In this document: piece after piece, positions 48,668 through 57,384 of the stretch
How the letters are laid out: every line of letters begins with the position of its first letter
How positions within the stretch are numbered: position 1 is the first letter of the stretch
The notes under the pieces: generated by a model
Told to the model about the DNA's origin: nothing
The model's database searches: none
What the model saw: only the letters and a program-made list of their open reading frames with translations
Translations under genes and position numbers: made by a program
DNA from: Collinsella sp.
GTDB taxonomy: Bacteria > Actinomycetota > Coriobacteriia > Coriobacteriales > Coriobacteriaceae
DNA length: 64,000 bases
NCBI GenBank assembly: GCA_018381235.1
Contig: JAGZSF010000009.1
Location: 38,576 to 102,575, forward strand
Reading direction: 5' to 3'

Positions 48668-50917
48668 ATGCGTAATTCTGTATCCGACGTCACCGACGCC
48701 GAGATTCTGGACGAGACCCGCGAGGCCATGACCCAGGCTGCCTTCGATGCCGCCGACGAGGCAAATGCTGCCCAGGCCGTCGAGTCCGCTACCGAGAGCC
48801 TGCCCGCCTTTGACGAGCTGGGGCTTTCCGACGAGATGCTTCGTGCTATCGAGAGCCTGGGCTACACGGCGCCGACGCCCGTGCAGGCCGGCTCGATCCC
48901 CGTGGTGCTCGAGGGCCGCGACCTGCTTGCCGCCGCCCAGACCGGCACCGGCAAGACGGCCGCCTTTTTGCTGCCGACCATGAACAATCTGGAGCACATC
49001 GCTCCGCCCAAGCCCGTGCGTGAGCGCGGCGGCCGCAACCGTCGTCGCGGCGCCAAGAAGCCCGAGGGCAACGGCCGTGGCCCCGTGATGCTCGTCATCA
49101 CCCCCACGCGCGAGCTCGCCCAGCAGATCGACGAGGTCGCGAGCAAGATCGCCGACGTCACCGGCCATGTCGCCGTGACCGTCGTGGGTGGCGTGAGCTA
49201 CAAGCCGCAGACCGCGGCACTCAAGTACGGCTGCGATATCCTGGTCGCCACGCCGGGCCGTCTGGTCGACCTGATCGAGCAGGGCGCCTGCCACCTGAAC
49301 GAGGTCAAGGTGCTGGTGCTCGACGAGGCCGATCGCATGCTCGACATGGGCTTTTTGCCCGCCGTCCGCCGTATTGTGCGCGAGACGCCGGCCGAGCGCC
49401 AGACGCTGCTGTTCTCGGCGACGCTCGACGAGGAGGCCGTGGGCGAGATCACCGACCTGGTGAGCGACCCGGCCCGCGTGGAGATCGCGCCCGCCACGTC
49501 GACCGCCGACACCGTCGACCAGTTTGTGTTCCCGGTGTCCATCGAGGCCAAGAATAACCTGTTGCCCGAGTTTCTCAAGAAGGAGGGCCCGGAGCGCACC
49601 ATTGTCTTTATGCGCACCAAGCATCGCGCCGACAGCTGCTGCCGTCGTCTGGAGCGTAAGGGCATCAAGGCCGCCGCGATTCACGGCAACCGCAGCCAGG
49701 CCCAGCGCGAGCGCGCGCTTTCTGCCTTCCGCGACGGCACCGTCGACGTGCTGGTGGCAACCGATGTTCTCGCCCGCGGCATCGACATTAGCGACGTGCG
49801 CTACGTCGTGAACTTTGACGTGCCGGCCGAGCCGACCGACTACATCCACCGTATTGGCCGTACGGGCCGTGCCGGTGAGCTGGGCTGGGCCATCACGTTT
49901 GTGACCGAGCAGGACGTCGACGAGTTCTACGAGATCGAGAAGCTCATGGACAAGACGGCCGATATTTACGAAGCCGGCGACCTGCACGTGGGTCCCAACC
50001 CGCCCGCCGTTGACCCCGAGCGCGATCCTGCCGCCTTTAAGGTGAAGAAGAAGACCAAGCGCGGCAAGTCCAAGAGCAAGAAGAAGCTTGAGCAGGCGCG
50101 TCGCGACGGCAAGCGCAACGGCGACGATTACGGCGATGTGGCTGGTCGTTCCAACCGCGGTCGCGACGAGCGCCGTGGCGATGGCGAGCGTCCGAGCCGT
50201 CCCAAGCGCGGTGGCAAGACCCGCGTGCGCGAGGGCGTTCAGGCTCGCGTGGACGAGGCCGTGGAGAGCGTGGCCCGCGAGGTTGCTGCCGAGGAGCGCG
50301 GCGGTGCTGACGCCGTCAAGCAGGCCCCGCGTGGCAACCGTGCCGAGCGTCGTGCCAAGCAGTTCCAGGGCGAGGCACATCGCCGCCGCCGCGAGGACGA
50401 GGATCGCGGTGGCCGTCGTCGTGTCGAGCGCGAGGACGAGGGCCGCGGTTCGCGCGGTGGCAAGCGCGGTGCGGGCGACCGCCGTCGTTCCGGTCGTGAT
50501 GACGAGCGCGGTGGCCGTGATGAGCGTCGCGGCGGCGAGGGTCGTGGTGAGCGTGCTGCCCGTGGCGGTGAGTCCCGTGGCGGCAAGCGCTTTGAAGAGC
50601 GCGGTAGCCGCGGCGGCGAGCGTCGCGAGGGCGCTCGCGGCAATGGCGGCCGCGGCGGCGCTGGTCGTTCGAATGAGTCGCGCGATCGTCGTGACCCGCG
50701 TGCCAGCCGCGATCGTCGCGATGACTGGCGCAACTACGACGATACCCGCGAGGAGCGTCATGGCGGCTATCGTGGCGCTCGTGGTGGCAACCAGGCCGGC
50801 TCCCGTGGCGGCCGTGCCGGCGGTCGCGATAACCGTGGCAGCTATGGCAACAGCCGTGGCGGCAAGCGCGGCGGCAGCTCCCGTCGCCCCGGCGACGGCG
50901 GCGGCAAGCGCAAGTAA
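48668..50917 (+). CDS. DEAD-box ATP-dependent RNA helicase with RGG-rich tail
   Basis: RNA helicase of 749 residues, of the DeaD/CsdA kind, acting in ribosome assembly or RNA decay. Motifs in order: AQTGTGKTAAF, PTRELAQQ, TPGRL, DEADRMLDMGF, FSAT, and HRIGRTGRAGE. The core ends near residue 430. The last ~280 residues are a basic Lys-rich patch, then a Gly/Arg/Asp-rich tail with many RGG-like repeats (GRGGR, RRGGE), expected to bind RNA and phase-separate. The ATG at 48668 is the first in frame after AAGGA. A terminator follows. Confidence 0.95.
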   Translation: MRNSVSDVTDAEILDETREAMTQAAFDAADEANAAQAVESATESLPAFDELGLSDEMLRAIESLGYTAPTPVQAGSIPVVLEGRDLLAAAQTGTGKTAAFLLPTMNNLEHIAPPKPVRERGGRNRRRGAKKPEGNGRGPVMLVITPTRELAQQIDEVASKIADVTGHVAVTVVGGVSYKPQTAALKYGCDILVATPGRLVDLIEQGACHLNEVKVLVLDEADRMLDMGFLPAVRRIVRETPAERQTLLFSATLDEEAVGEITDLVSDPARVEIAPATSTADTVDQFVFPVSIEAKNNLLPEFLKKEGPERTIVFMRTKHRADSCCRRLERKGIKAAAIHGNRSQAQRERALSAFRDGTVDVLVATDVLARGIDISDVRYVVNFDVPAEPTDYIHRIGRTGRAGELGWAITFVTEQDVDEFYEIEKLMDKTADIYEAGDLHVGPNPPAVDPERDPAAFKVKKKTKRGKSKSKKKLEQARRDGKRNGDDYGDVAGRSNRGRDERRGDGERPSRPKRGGKTRVREGVQARVDEAVESVAREVAAEERGGADAVKQAPRGNRAERRAKQFQGEAHRRRREDEDRGGRRRVEREDEGRGSRGGKRGAGDRRRSGRDDERGGRDERRGGEGRGERAARGGESRGGKRFEERGSRGGERREGARGNGGRGGAGRSNESRDRRDPRASRDRRDDWRNYDDTREERHGGYRGARGGNQAGSRGGRAGGRDNRGSYGNSRGGKRGGSSRRPGDGGGKRK

Positions 50918-50950
50918 CATACGCATCGCCCGCTAGAGCGAGGTGAACCA

Positions 50951-50985
50951 AGGCCCCGAGCAACTACGTTCGGGGCCCTTTTTGT
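50951..50985 (+). terminator. Terminator of the helicase gene
   Basis: AGGCCCCGA with TCGGGGCCC, then five Ts. Confidence 0.85.
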
Positions 50986-51092
50986 TTGCCGTATCCGATC
51001 GCTAGTTCAAATGTGATTTCCTCGGGAATGCATCTAGAGGACGCCGAGGGCTTGTTTCCTGCCATGCGGCAATGGGTCCCATGGGGTGCTCC

Positions 51093-51325
51093 GTGCATTT
51101 TTTGGAGTATTCAGCAGCTCTAGTTGGCTGCATACGATTCGGTATTGCCAACGGTGGCCTTCAGATATCCCTTATGAGCGGTTTGAGTTAAATTTCGCCG
51201 TTTTCCGGAGCAGGGGCGCGTTATTCTCGCCATGCCGGGACTTAAAATGATACGGTGCCCTACAGTTTTGCCCACCTGCGGCGGTGCTGGCGCGGTCACG
51301 TTGCAGAATACTCCGTTTTTTGCAC
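51093..51325. repeat. Family G: inverted 24-bp repeats bounding a non-coding segment
   Basis: Left arm 51093-51116 (GTGCA...GGAGTATTCAGCA) and right arm 51302-51325 are inverted copies with few mismatches. The ~185 bp between contain no convincing gene. A small hairpin CGGGATA/TATCCCG is at 51345-51367 and a TACAAT hexamer at 51376-51381. The gap 50918-51536 (619 bp) is otherwise empty. Confidence 0.65.
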
Positions 51326-51536
51326 GGGCCAGGATGGGGTACCTCGGGATAACACGGCGGTATCCCGTAAATATATACAATCTGTACCGTAATTGATACA
51401 AAACGAAGAGGCAGACAGCGTAGGGTGGGTGCATTGGGGTGCTTGGCGCATCAAAACGGGGACCCCACGTGCCGTATACTCTGGCTGGATGTGAAAGCGG
51501 CTTGACGCGTTGCCAGGCGTAGGGGAGGGTGCCTCG

Positions 51537-51866
51537 ATGAGCGTATTCGAAATTGTGTTTAGTCCGACGGGTGGAACGCAGAAGGTGTCAGGCCTTGTGG
51601 CCGGAGCACTGGGCAAGAATACCGTTACCGTCGATCTGACCGATAGCGGGTTGGATTTCAACGCTGTCTCGATGACTGAGGACGACGTGGCCGTAATCTC
51701 TGTGCCGGCGTATGCCGGTAGAATCCCGGCTGTGGTGGCTGACCGGTTGGGCATGGTGCGCGGCAACGGGGCTCGGGCTGTTTTGGTTTGTGTATACGGA
51801 AACCGCGCGTTTGAGGACACGCTCGTAGAGCTGGAGGACGTTGCGAAGCATGCGGGATTCCGGTGA
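51537..51866 (+). pseudogene. EFR1-type flavodoxin/ferredoxin protein, flavodoxin part (frame-split)
   Basis: 109 residues forming the N-terminal flavodoxin-like half of an EFR1-family protein: FSPTGGTQKVSG is the phosphate-binding loop and VPAYAGRIP the second loop. The frame ends in a TGA at 51864-51866, after AKHAGFR. The continuation (VIAAVAAIAEHSIA) lies in the -1 frame and starts with the GTG that overlaps this TGA. Family members are normally one chain of ~250 residues. A one-base deletion, a sequencing error or programmed -1 frameshifting could explain it. GGGGAGGG precedes the ATG. Confidence 0.7.
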
Positions 51867-52297
51867 TCGCGGCAGTTGCAGCCATTGCAGAACATTCCAT
51901 TGCGCGACAGTTTGCTGCCGGTCGTCCGGATGCGCAGGATGCGGCGCAGCTTGCTGAGTTTGCTCAGCAAATTCAGCAAAAGCTGTTGGCTGAGGATGCG
52001 TCCGAGCCCTCTATCCCCGGCAATCGTCCTTATAAACAAGCTGGAGGTCACCGCATGGCACCCGAGGCAACAGAGGATTGCGTTTCCTGCGGTGCATGCG
52101 CCGCGGCGTGCCCCGTTTGTGCTATCGACAAGGGTGACCCCAAACGAGCAGCTGGCGAGGCGTGCATCTCCTGCATGCGCTGCATTGCCGTATGTCCGCG
52201 AGGTGCTCGTAAGGTTGATCCCAACAAGCTATCCGCTGTTTCCCAGATGCTGAGCAAGGTTTGCGTCGTGCGGAAGGAATGCGAGCTCTTTATCTAG
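51863..52297 (+). pseudogene. EFR1-type protein, two-[4Fe-4S] ferredoxin part (frame-split)
   Basis: 144 residues: the helical linker of the flavodoxin half, then a bacterial 2x[4Fe-4S] ferredoxin with CVSCGACAAACPVCAI and CISCMRCIAVCPRGAR. The GTG at 51863 has no ribosome binding site, so if it is translated, it is through coupling or frameshifting from the upstream part. All eight Fe-S cysteines are kept, which argues for recent disruption or for a functional split. Together the halves make the usual EFR1 length. Predicted role: electron transfer between flavin and Fe-S partners. Confidence 0.7.
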
Positions 52298-52309
52298 CGC
52301 ATACGAAAT

Positions 52310-52425
52310 TGGTGCAATGGGACCAGGTTAATCTGCACCAACCTGGTGCAAACAAACCTGTCCCCAATGCACCAGAGTGAGGAGTGTCCCCGGGTGCCGG
52401 CAGAAAAGGAACGTCCCTAAGTACC
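52310..52425. repeat. Families E and C palindromic repeats
   Basis: 52310-52374: nested family E element, outer GGTGCAATGGGACCAGGTT with its near complement, inner TGCACCA/TGGTGCA. 52379-52425: family C element with the GTGCCGGCA core. Confidence 0.8.
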
Positions 52426-52429
52426 GCAT

Positions 52430-52466
52430 AAATACCGTTTATCGGAGAAAAAATACCGTTCGCCGG
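52430..52466 (+). promoter_or_regulatory. Direct repeats upstream of the PTS promoter
   Basis: AAATACCGTTTATCGG (52430-52445) and AAATACCGTTCGCCGG (52451-52466), 21 bp apart, ending 9 bp before the -35. Position and spacing suit an activator site. Confidence 0.55.
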
Positions 52467-52475
52467 TCATAATGA

Positions 52476-52503
52476 TTGTTCCGGCTTTGGGCTTGTCTAC
52501 AAT
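52476..52503 (+). promoter_or_regulatory. Predicted promoter of the PTS operon
   Basis: TTGTTC (52476-52481) and TACAAT (52498-52503), 16-bp spacer. Confidence 0.65.
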
Positions 52504-52527
52504 AACCCCCGTAAAAGAAATGCGGAA

Positions 52528-52611
52528 GGTTACCGAGTCCCCTCGGACGTGGGCCTAACCAAAGTCTTTGATCGCGAGCGTCTCAATGGGCGCATTCGAT
52601 TGATTTTGGTT
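52528..52611 (+). promoter_or_regulatory. RAT-like antiterminator overlapping a terminator-like hairpin
   Basis: RAT-like hairpin: GGTTA (52528-52532) with TAACC (52556-52560), inner CCGAG with CTCGG. Its 3' arm overlaps AACCAAA (52557-52563), which pairs with TTTGGTT (52605-52611) in a longer alternative hairpin. The two folds exclude each other, as in LicT/BglG-controlled leaders; the second gene of the operon encodes such a protein. The T-run after the terminator is weak. Confidence 0.6.
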
Positions 52612-52640
52612 GGGCTATATTTATGAAGGGACATGTCACC

Positions 52641-53153
52641 ATGGGTTTCTTTTCTCGCCTTATGGGCGGCTCGGATAAGCAGACGACTGCAGCTTCCGAG
52701 TTCGAAATCCTCGCCCCTGTTTCCGGCGAGCTTGTTAATCTAGAAAAAACCAATGACCCCGCTTTTAGCAGTCGTGCAGTGGGCGATGGCGTTGCCGTGG
52801 TTCCCCAAGAGGGAACGGTGTGCGCTCCTGTTTCCGGTACTGTCGCGGCACTGTTTCCGACTGAGCACGCGCTGGGCATCATGTCCGACGACAGCTCTGC
52901 TCAGGTGATGCTGCACATCGGAATCGACACTGTTAAGCTTGAGGGCAAGGGCTTCCATGCGCTTGTTGCCCAGGGTGACCATGTCGACGCGGGCCAGCCC
53001 CTCGTCGAGGTCGATTTCGACGTGGTTCGCGCTGCCGGCTTTGATCCCACGGTCTTCGTTATCGTGTGCGAGCGTTCGGAGAACTCGACTCTTCGTGAGC
53101 ATGCTTCCGGCCCTGTTGCTGTTAAAGAGCCTGTCGTCTGGCTTTCCGAGTAA
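52641..53153 (+). CDS. PTS glucose-family IIA component
   Basis: Cytosolic phosphocarrier of the glucose/maltose PTS family, 170 residues. It takes phosphate from HPr and passes it to IIB. The active histidine is His92 in VMLHIGIDTVKLEG; the second conserved histidine is His76. PVSG segments typical of crr-like IIA are present twice. The ATG at 52641 has GAAGGGA 9 nt upstream; the ATG at 52623 has none. It is the first gene of the operon with the antiterminator, IIBC and the phospho-glucosidase. Confidence 0.94.
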   Translation: MGFFSRLMGGSDKQTTAASEFEILAPVSGELVNLEKTNDPAFSSRAVGDGVAVVPQEGTVCAPVSGTVAALFPTEHALGIMSDDSSAQVMLHIGIDTVKLEGKGFHALVAQGDHVDAGQPLVEVDFDVVRAAGFDPTVFVIVCERSENSTLREHASGPVAVKEPVVWLSE

Positions 53154-53159
53154 ATTCTT

Positions 53160-54026
53160 GTGGTGGGTACCGTGGTTATCAAGCGAGTTTTTAACAACAA
53201 CGTCGCAATGGTCACTTCGGACGATGGCTCCGAGCTCATCGTCATCGGTCGAGGCCTCTGCTTTGGCCGTCATGCCGGCGATGCCATCAACGAGGCGTCA
53301 GTCGAAAAGACCTACGCGTTGCAGGAGGGAACTTCTCAGGACTCGCGTACGATTGACCGCTTGGCACATCTTTTGGAGTCCATCCCCACCGTCAACCTCG
53401 TGATTTCCGAGGAAATTGTTCAGATGCTTCGCCGAGAGCTCAATACCGACATCAACGATAAGATCCTCATTGCTCTCGCAGACCATATCAGCCTTGCTTT
53501 GGAGCGTGAGCGCAAAGGCGTTCCCTGCGAGAACTCGTTGCTGCTCGAGATCCAGCAGTTCTATCGCAAGGAGTATGCGCTTGCGGGCCGTGCGCTGCAG
53601 ATTATCAAGGAGTGTATGGGCATCCAGATGAGCGAAGAAGAGCAGGGTTTCATTACCTTGCATATCGTCAACGCCACCATGCCGCAGCGCTCTGACCGTC
53701 TGATTGTTTCGGTCCAGCTTGTTCGCGACGTGCTCGCGATTGTTTCCGAGCGCTATGCCACGACCCTCGATGACACCTCGCTGCCTTACGAACGTTTCGT
53801 TCGTCACCTGCAGTTTTTCGCACAGCGAGCGCTCGATCCTACGGCCGGGCAAATCAACGGAGACGCGCTGCTCCGAATCGATGAAACGGCGTATCCGTGT
53901 GCATTCTCGTGTGCGGATGCCATAGCCGCCCACTTGTCGTCTACCTATAACGTTGTCGTTACCGATGCCGAGAAGAGCTATCTCGCATATCACATTGTTA
54001 ACCTGCTTGGAGAACCTGGTCTCTAG
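53160..54026 (+). CDS. BglG/LicT-family transcription antiterminator
   Basis: RNA-binding antiterminator of 284-288 residues. The N-terminal CAT domain begins VIKRVFNNNVAMV, followed by two PTS regulation domains with conserved histidines: LADHISLALERE and LHIVNATM in PRD1, RHLQFFAQRA and YLAYHIVNLL in PRD2. PTS proteins phosphorylate these to set activity. The start is uncertain: GTG at 53160, 53163 or 53172; the last gives the family-like N-terminus MVIKRVFNNN. It probably acts on the RAT-like hairpin at 52528-52560 of its own operon. Confidence 0.92.
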   Translation: MVGTVVIKRVFNNNVAMVTSDDGSELIVIGRGLCFGRHAGDAINEASVEKTYALQEGTSQDSRTIDRLAHLLESIPTVNLVISEEIVQMLRRELNTDINDKILIALADHISLALERERKGVPCENSLLLEIQQFYRKEYALAGRALQIIKECMGIQMSEEEQGFITLHIVNATMPQRSDRLIVSVQLVRDVLAIVSERYATTLDDTSLPYERFVRHLQFFAQRALDPTAGQINGDALLRIDETAYPCAFSCADAIAAHLSSTYNVVVTDAEKSYLAYHIVNLLGEPGL

Positions 54027-54125
54027 GCATAACGTGCCCACACATCGATTGATATAAGGCAAGGCTCACGGTCTTGTCTAGGGCACATCTGTCTTAATTT
54101 GCGGAAAAGGAAGGGGAGTACCGCT

Positions 54126-55742
54126 ATGACCGCAAAAAAGAAGTTCAATTTCAAAGCGCCGTTGGAGGTGTTCGCGAAGTCGATCGTCCAGCCGATGATG
54201 TATCTCTCGGTTGCCGGCATCCTGCTCATCGTGGGCATCATTCTGACCAACAAGACCATCTGCGCTTTGGTCCCCGTACTGGGCTCCGGTCCGTTCCAGC
54301 TTGTGGGCGCCGTTGTCTATCAGTCGCTGATGTTTATCATCAACAACCTCTCGATTCTGTTCTGCGTGGGCATCGCCGGCGCCATGGCAAAGAAGAACAA
54401 GGGCCATGCTTCGCTGATCGCCCTGATGTCGTTCTTCCTGTTCCTGCAGGCTAACAACATCGTGCTCAACGCCACCGGCTCTCTTGCCGATGCGAGCGGC
54501 ATGCTCGGTCTTACCGGAACCGGCCAGGCCACCGTTATGGGCATCCAGGTACTCGATACCGGCGTGTTTGGTGGCATCATCCTTGGTTGCATCACCGGTG
54601 CCGTGTTCAACAAGTACTCGAACAAGCAGTTCCCCATTGCCCTTTCGATGTTCTCGGGCGTTCGCTTTCCGTTCCTGATCATGATCATCATTTCCTGGAT
54701 CATGGGCGCTGGCTTCTGCATCGTTTGGCCTCCGGTTCAGGGTGCCATCTCCTCCGTTGCCGGCATCATTAAGGAGTCGGGCAACATCGGTCTGTTTATC
54801 TACGGCATGCTCAACAAGCTGCTCGTTCCCACCGGTCTGCACCACCTCATCTACACCCCGTTCCAGTTCTCCGATGTGGGCGGCACCCTTACGCTGGGTG
54901 ATCAGGTTATCGCCGGCGCCTATCCCATCCGTGTTGCCGAGATGGCAATGACGGGTCAGCCCTTCTCCGATAGCACCTACTTCAACAGCTATACCTTCAA
55001 CAACCTGTGGCCCTACATCGGCATCGGTCTCGCCTTTATCGTCACCGCTTACAAGGGGAACAAGGACAAGACCAAAGCCGTTATCATCCCGCTGATCATC
55101 ACCGCCGTGCTCTCCTGCGTGACCGAGCCCATGGACTTCCTCTTTGTCTTTGCCGCTCCCGTGCTCTTTGTCGTTCACTCGGTTCTTTCCGGCATCTTCC
55201 TGGTCCTGCTCAAGGTCCTCTCCGTGCCCGCTTCGACTGCAGGCGGCATCATCAACATTGTGGTTTCCAACCTGGTCCTCGGTGTCGACAAGACCAACTG
55301 GCCGGTTATGCTCGTGCTCGGAGTCGTCAACGCCGCTCTGTACTTCTTCCTCTTCACCTTCCTTATTAAGAAGCTCAACCTCCACACGCCTGGTCGCGAG
55401 GAGGAGTCCGAGCTCGCCGAGTCCGTTGCCGAGGGCGAGGCCGCCGCGTCTGTCGCGGTGAAGCAGGGCGCTGTTGCCGCAGCTCCCGCAGAGGGCGTCG
55501 ATGCAGGTATTGCCGACCTGGTCGCAGGTCTTGGTGGCAAGGACAACATCGAGGAGCTCGAGAACTGCTTTACGCGTCTTCGCGTGAACGTTAAGAACCC
55601 GGACCTCATCAATGAGGACCTCATCAACCACGTGCCCAACAGCGGCATCAACCGCAACGGCAATAATATCCAGATCATCTTTGGCATGAAGGTCGCCGAG
55701 ATGCGCGACAAGGTCGAAAACGCAATTGAGAAGGAGCAGTAA
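54126..55742 (+). CDS. PTS alpha-glucoside/maltose-type IIBC component
   Basis: Sugar permease of the glucose-glucoside PTS, 538 residues. IIC comes first: about ten hydrophobic segments and the sugar-binding region GLHHLIYTPFQFSDVGGTLTLGDQ, then the TEPMDFLF loop. A ~45-residue Ala/Glu linker leads to IIB with the phosphocysteine in LENCFTRLRVNV near residue 480. The downstream GH4 enzyme suggests maltose or another alpha-glucoside as substrate. GGGGAG precedes the ATG at 54126. The next gene starts 3 nt after the stop. Confidence 0.93.
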   Translation: MTAKKKFNFKAPLEVFAKSIVQPMMYLSVAGILLIVGIILTNKTICALVPVLGSGPFQLVGAVVYQSLMFIINNLSILFCVGIAGAMAKKNKGHASLIALMSFFLFLQANNIVLNATGSLADASGMLGLTGTGQATVMGIQVLDTGVFGGIILGCITGAVFNKYSNKQFPIALSMFSGVRFPFLIMIIISWIMGAGFCIVWPPVQGAISSVAGIIKESGNIGLFIYGMLNKLLVPTGLHHLIYTPFQFSDVGGTLTLGDQVIAGAYPIRVAEMAMTGQPFSDSTYFNSYTFNNLWPYIGIGLAFIVTAYKGNKDKTKAVIIPLIITAVLSCVTEPMDFLFVFAAPVLFVVHSVLSGIFLVLLKVLSVPASTAGGIINIVVSNLVLGVDKTNWPVMLVLGVVNAALYFFLFTFLIKKLNLHTPGREEESELAESVAEGEAAASVAVKQGAVAAAPAEGVDAGIADLVAGLGGKDNIEELENCFTRLRVNVKNPDLINEDLINHVPNSGINRNGNNIQIIFGMKVAEMRDKVENAIEKEQ

Positions 55743-55745
55743 ACA

Positions 55746-57128
55746 ATGATCATTACTCTGTGTGGTGGCGGATCCACCTTTACCCCCGGCATCGTCAAGT
55801 CCATCGCCCTGCGCAAGGACGAGCTCGATGTTGACGAGATTCGTCTGTACGACATCAACGAGGAGCGCCAGCGCAAGATCGGCGTGCTCGTGGACTGGAT
55901 TTTGCACGAGGACCTCGGCCTGGACATCAAGCTCACGGTGACCACCGACAAAAAGACGGCTTTTACCGACGCCAGCTTCGTGTTTGCCCAGATGCGCGTG
56001 GGCGGCTACGCCATGCGCGAGCAGGACGAGAAGATTCCGCTGCGTCACGGCTGCGTGGGTCAGGAGACTTGCGGTTGCGGCGGCCTTGCCTACGGCATGC
56101 GCACTATCTTCCCCATGGTCGAGCTGATCGATGACGTTGAGAAGTACGCCAAGAAGGACTACTGGATTCTCAACTACTCCAACCCTGCCGCCATCGTCTC
56201 CGAGGGCTGCCGCGTGCTGCGTCCCAACGCTCGCATCATCAACATCTGCGACATGCCGATCGCAATCATCGACGTGGTTTGCGCCGCGCTCGATATCGAC
56301 AAGAAGGATGTCGAGTACGATTACTTCGGCCTCAACCACTTTGGTTGGTTCACCTCGATTCGCCACAAGGGCGAGGAGGTGCTCCCGCAGCTGCGCGAGT
56401 ACATCAAGGAGCATGAGATCCTGCTGCCCGATTCCTACCTCAAGGGCATGGGCTCGCTCATGGCAAAGAAGCCCGAGGAGGCCACCGACGAGCACCCCGA
56501 GCAGAACCGCCACACTAAGGGCAGCTGGTACTACGTCTGGAAGGGCGAGTACGAGATCCTGGAGTGCTTCCCGGAGTACCTGCCCAACACGTATCTGAAC
56601 TACTACCTGCAGCAGAAGGAGTTCGTCGAGCATTCCAACCCCGAGCGCACCCGTGCTAACGAGGTTGAGGAGACGCGCGAGAAGAACCTCTTCGACGGCA
56701 TCGACCACTACGAGAAGACCGGCGAGATCGACGAGAGCACGTTCTATGCGGGCAGCCACGGCGACTGGATTGCCGACCTGGCTATCGCTCTGAAGAACGA
56801 TACCAAGCAGCGCTTCCTGGTCATTTGCGAGAACAAGGGCGCTATCCCCAACATGCCCTACGACGCTATGGTCGAGCTGCCTGCCTACATTGGCAAGAAC
56901 GGCCCCGAGGTCATCAGCCGTGACAACATTCCTCTGTTCCAGCAAGGCCTCATGATGCAGCAGCTGAACTCCGAGAAGCTCGTGGTCGAGGCCACGATCG
57001 AGGGTTCGTACGAGAAGGCGCTCAAGGCCTTCACGCTCAACAAGACCGTGCCGTCGATGAAGGTCGCCAAGGAAGTTCTCGACGACATGATCGAGGCCAA
57101 CAAGGGTTACTGGCCCGAGCTTAAGTAA
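55746..57128 (+). CDS. 6-phospho-alpha-glucosidase, GH4 family
   Basis: GH4 glycosidase of 460 residues that uses NAD+ and Mn2+ to hydrolyse the 6-phosphorylated disaccharide imported by the PTS. The dinucleotide loop is CGGGSTFTPG at residues 6-15. The metal ligands are Cys168 in NICDMP and His198 in LNHFGWF; the CDMP form is typical of maltose-6-phosphate hydrolases (GlvA/MalH). It starts 3 nt after the IIBC stop and is the last gene of the operon. Confidence 0.94.
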   Translation: MIITLCGGGSTFTPGIVKSIALRKDELDVDEIRLYDINEERQRKIGVLVDWILHEDLGLDIKLTVTTDKKTAFTDASFVFAQMRVGGYAMREQDEKIPLRHGCVGQETCGCGGLAYGMRTIFPMVELIDDVEKYAKKDYWILNYSNPAAIVSEGCRVLRPNARIINICDMPIAIIDVVCAALDIDKKDVEYDYFGLNHFGWFTSIRHKGEEVLPQLREYIKEHEILLPDSYLKGMGSLMAKKPEEATDEHPEQNRHTKGSWYYVWKGEYEILECFPEYLPNTYLNYYLQQKEFVEHSNPERTRANEVEETREKNLFDGIDHYEKTGEIDESTFYAGSHGDWIADLAIALKNDTKQRFLVICENKGAIPNMPYDAMVELPAYIGKNGPEVISRDNIPLFQQGLMMQQLNSEKLVVEATIEGSYEKALKAFTLNKTVPSMKVAKEVLDDMIEANKGYWPELK

Positions 57129-57160
57129 AAGCAACAGGGTCGCTGGCCGCATACCATGAG

Positions 57161-57198
57161 CAATGCCCCGTCCACGTGATTGCGTGGGCGGGGCATTG
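57161..57198 (+). terminator. Terminator of the PTS operon
   Basis: CAATGCCCCGTCCACG pairs with CGTGGGCGGGGCATTG, 6-nt loop. No long T-run, but the stem is very stable. Confidence 0.75.
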
Positions 57199-57201
57199 TC
57201 A

Positions 57202-57223
57202 TTTGGTAACGCGTTTTACCAAA
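57202..57223. promoter_or_regulatory. Perfect palindrome upstream of the hydrogenase locus
   Basis: TTTGGTAA (57202-57209) and TTACCAAA (57216-57223) with a 6-bp centre: operator-like. A second inverted pair GACCTAA/TTAGGTC lies at 57300-57320. The regulator is unknown. Confidence 0.55.
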
Positions 57224-57384
57224 TATGGCATTTATCTGCGGTAATGTTCTATTTCACCGCTGAGGGTGACATTTCATGCCGCCTGCCGAACTGCGTGGAG
57301 ACCTAACAACTTTTTAGGTCAGTGTTGTGCGTGTAGCAATTTCGCCCGGCCTCGCCTCCGGGCTGCCATGTGAGAGGGGATCTT

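Noticed and set aside
51120..51434. 104-codon minus-strand frame in the gap after the helicase
   Set aside because: It spans an inverted-repeat element, has no family resemblance and no ribosome binding site.
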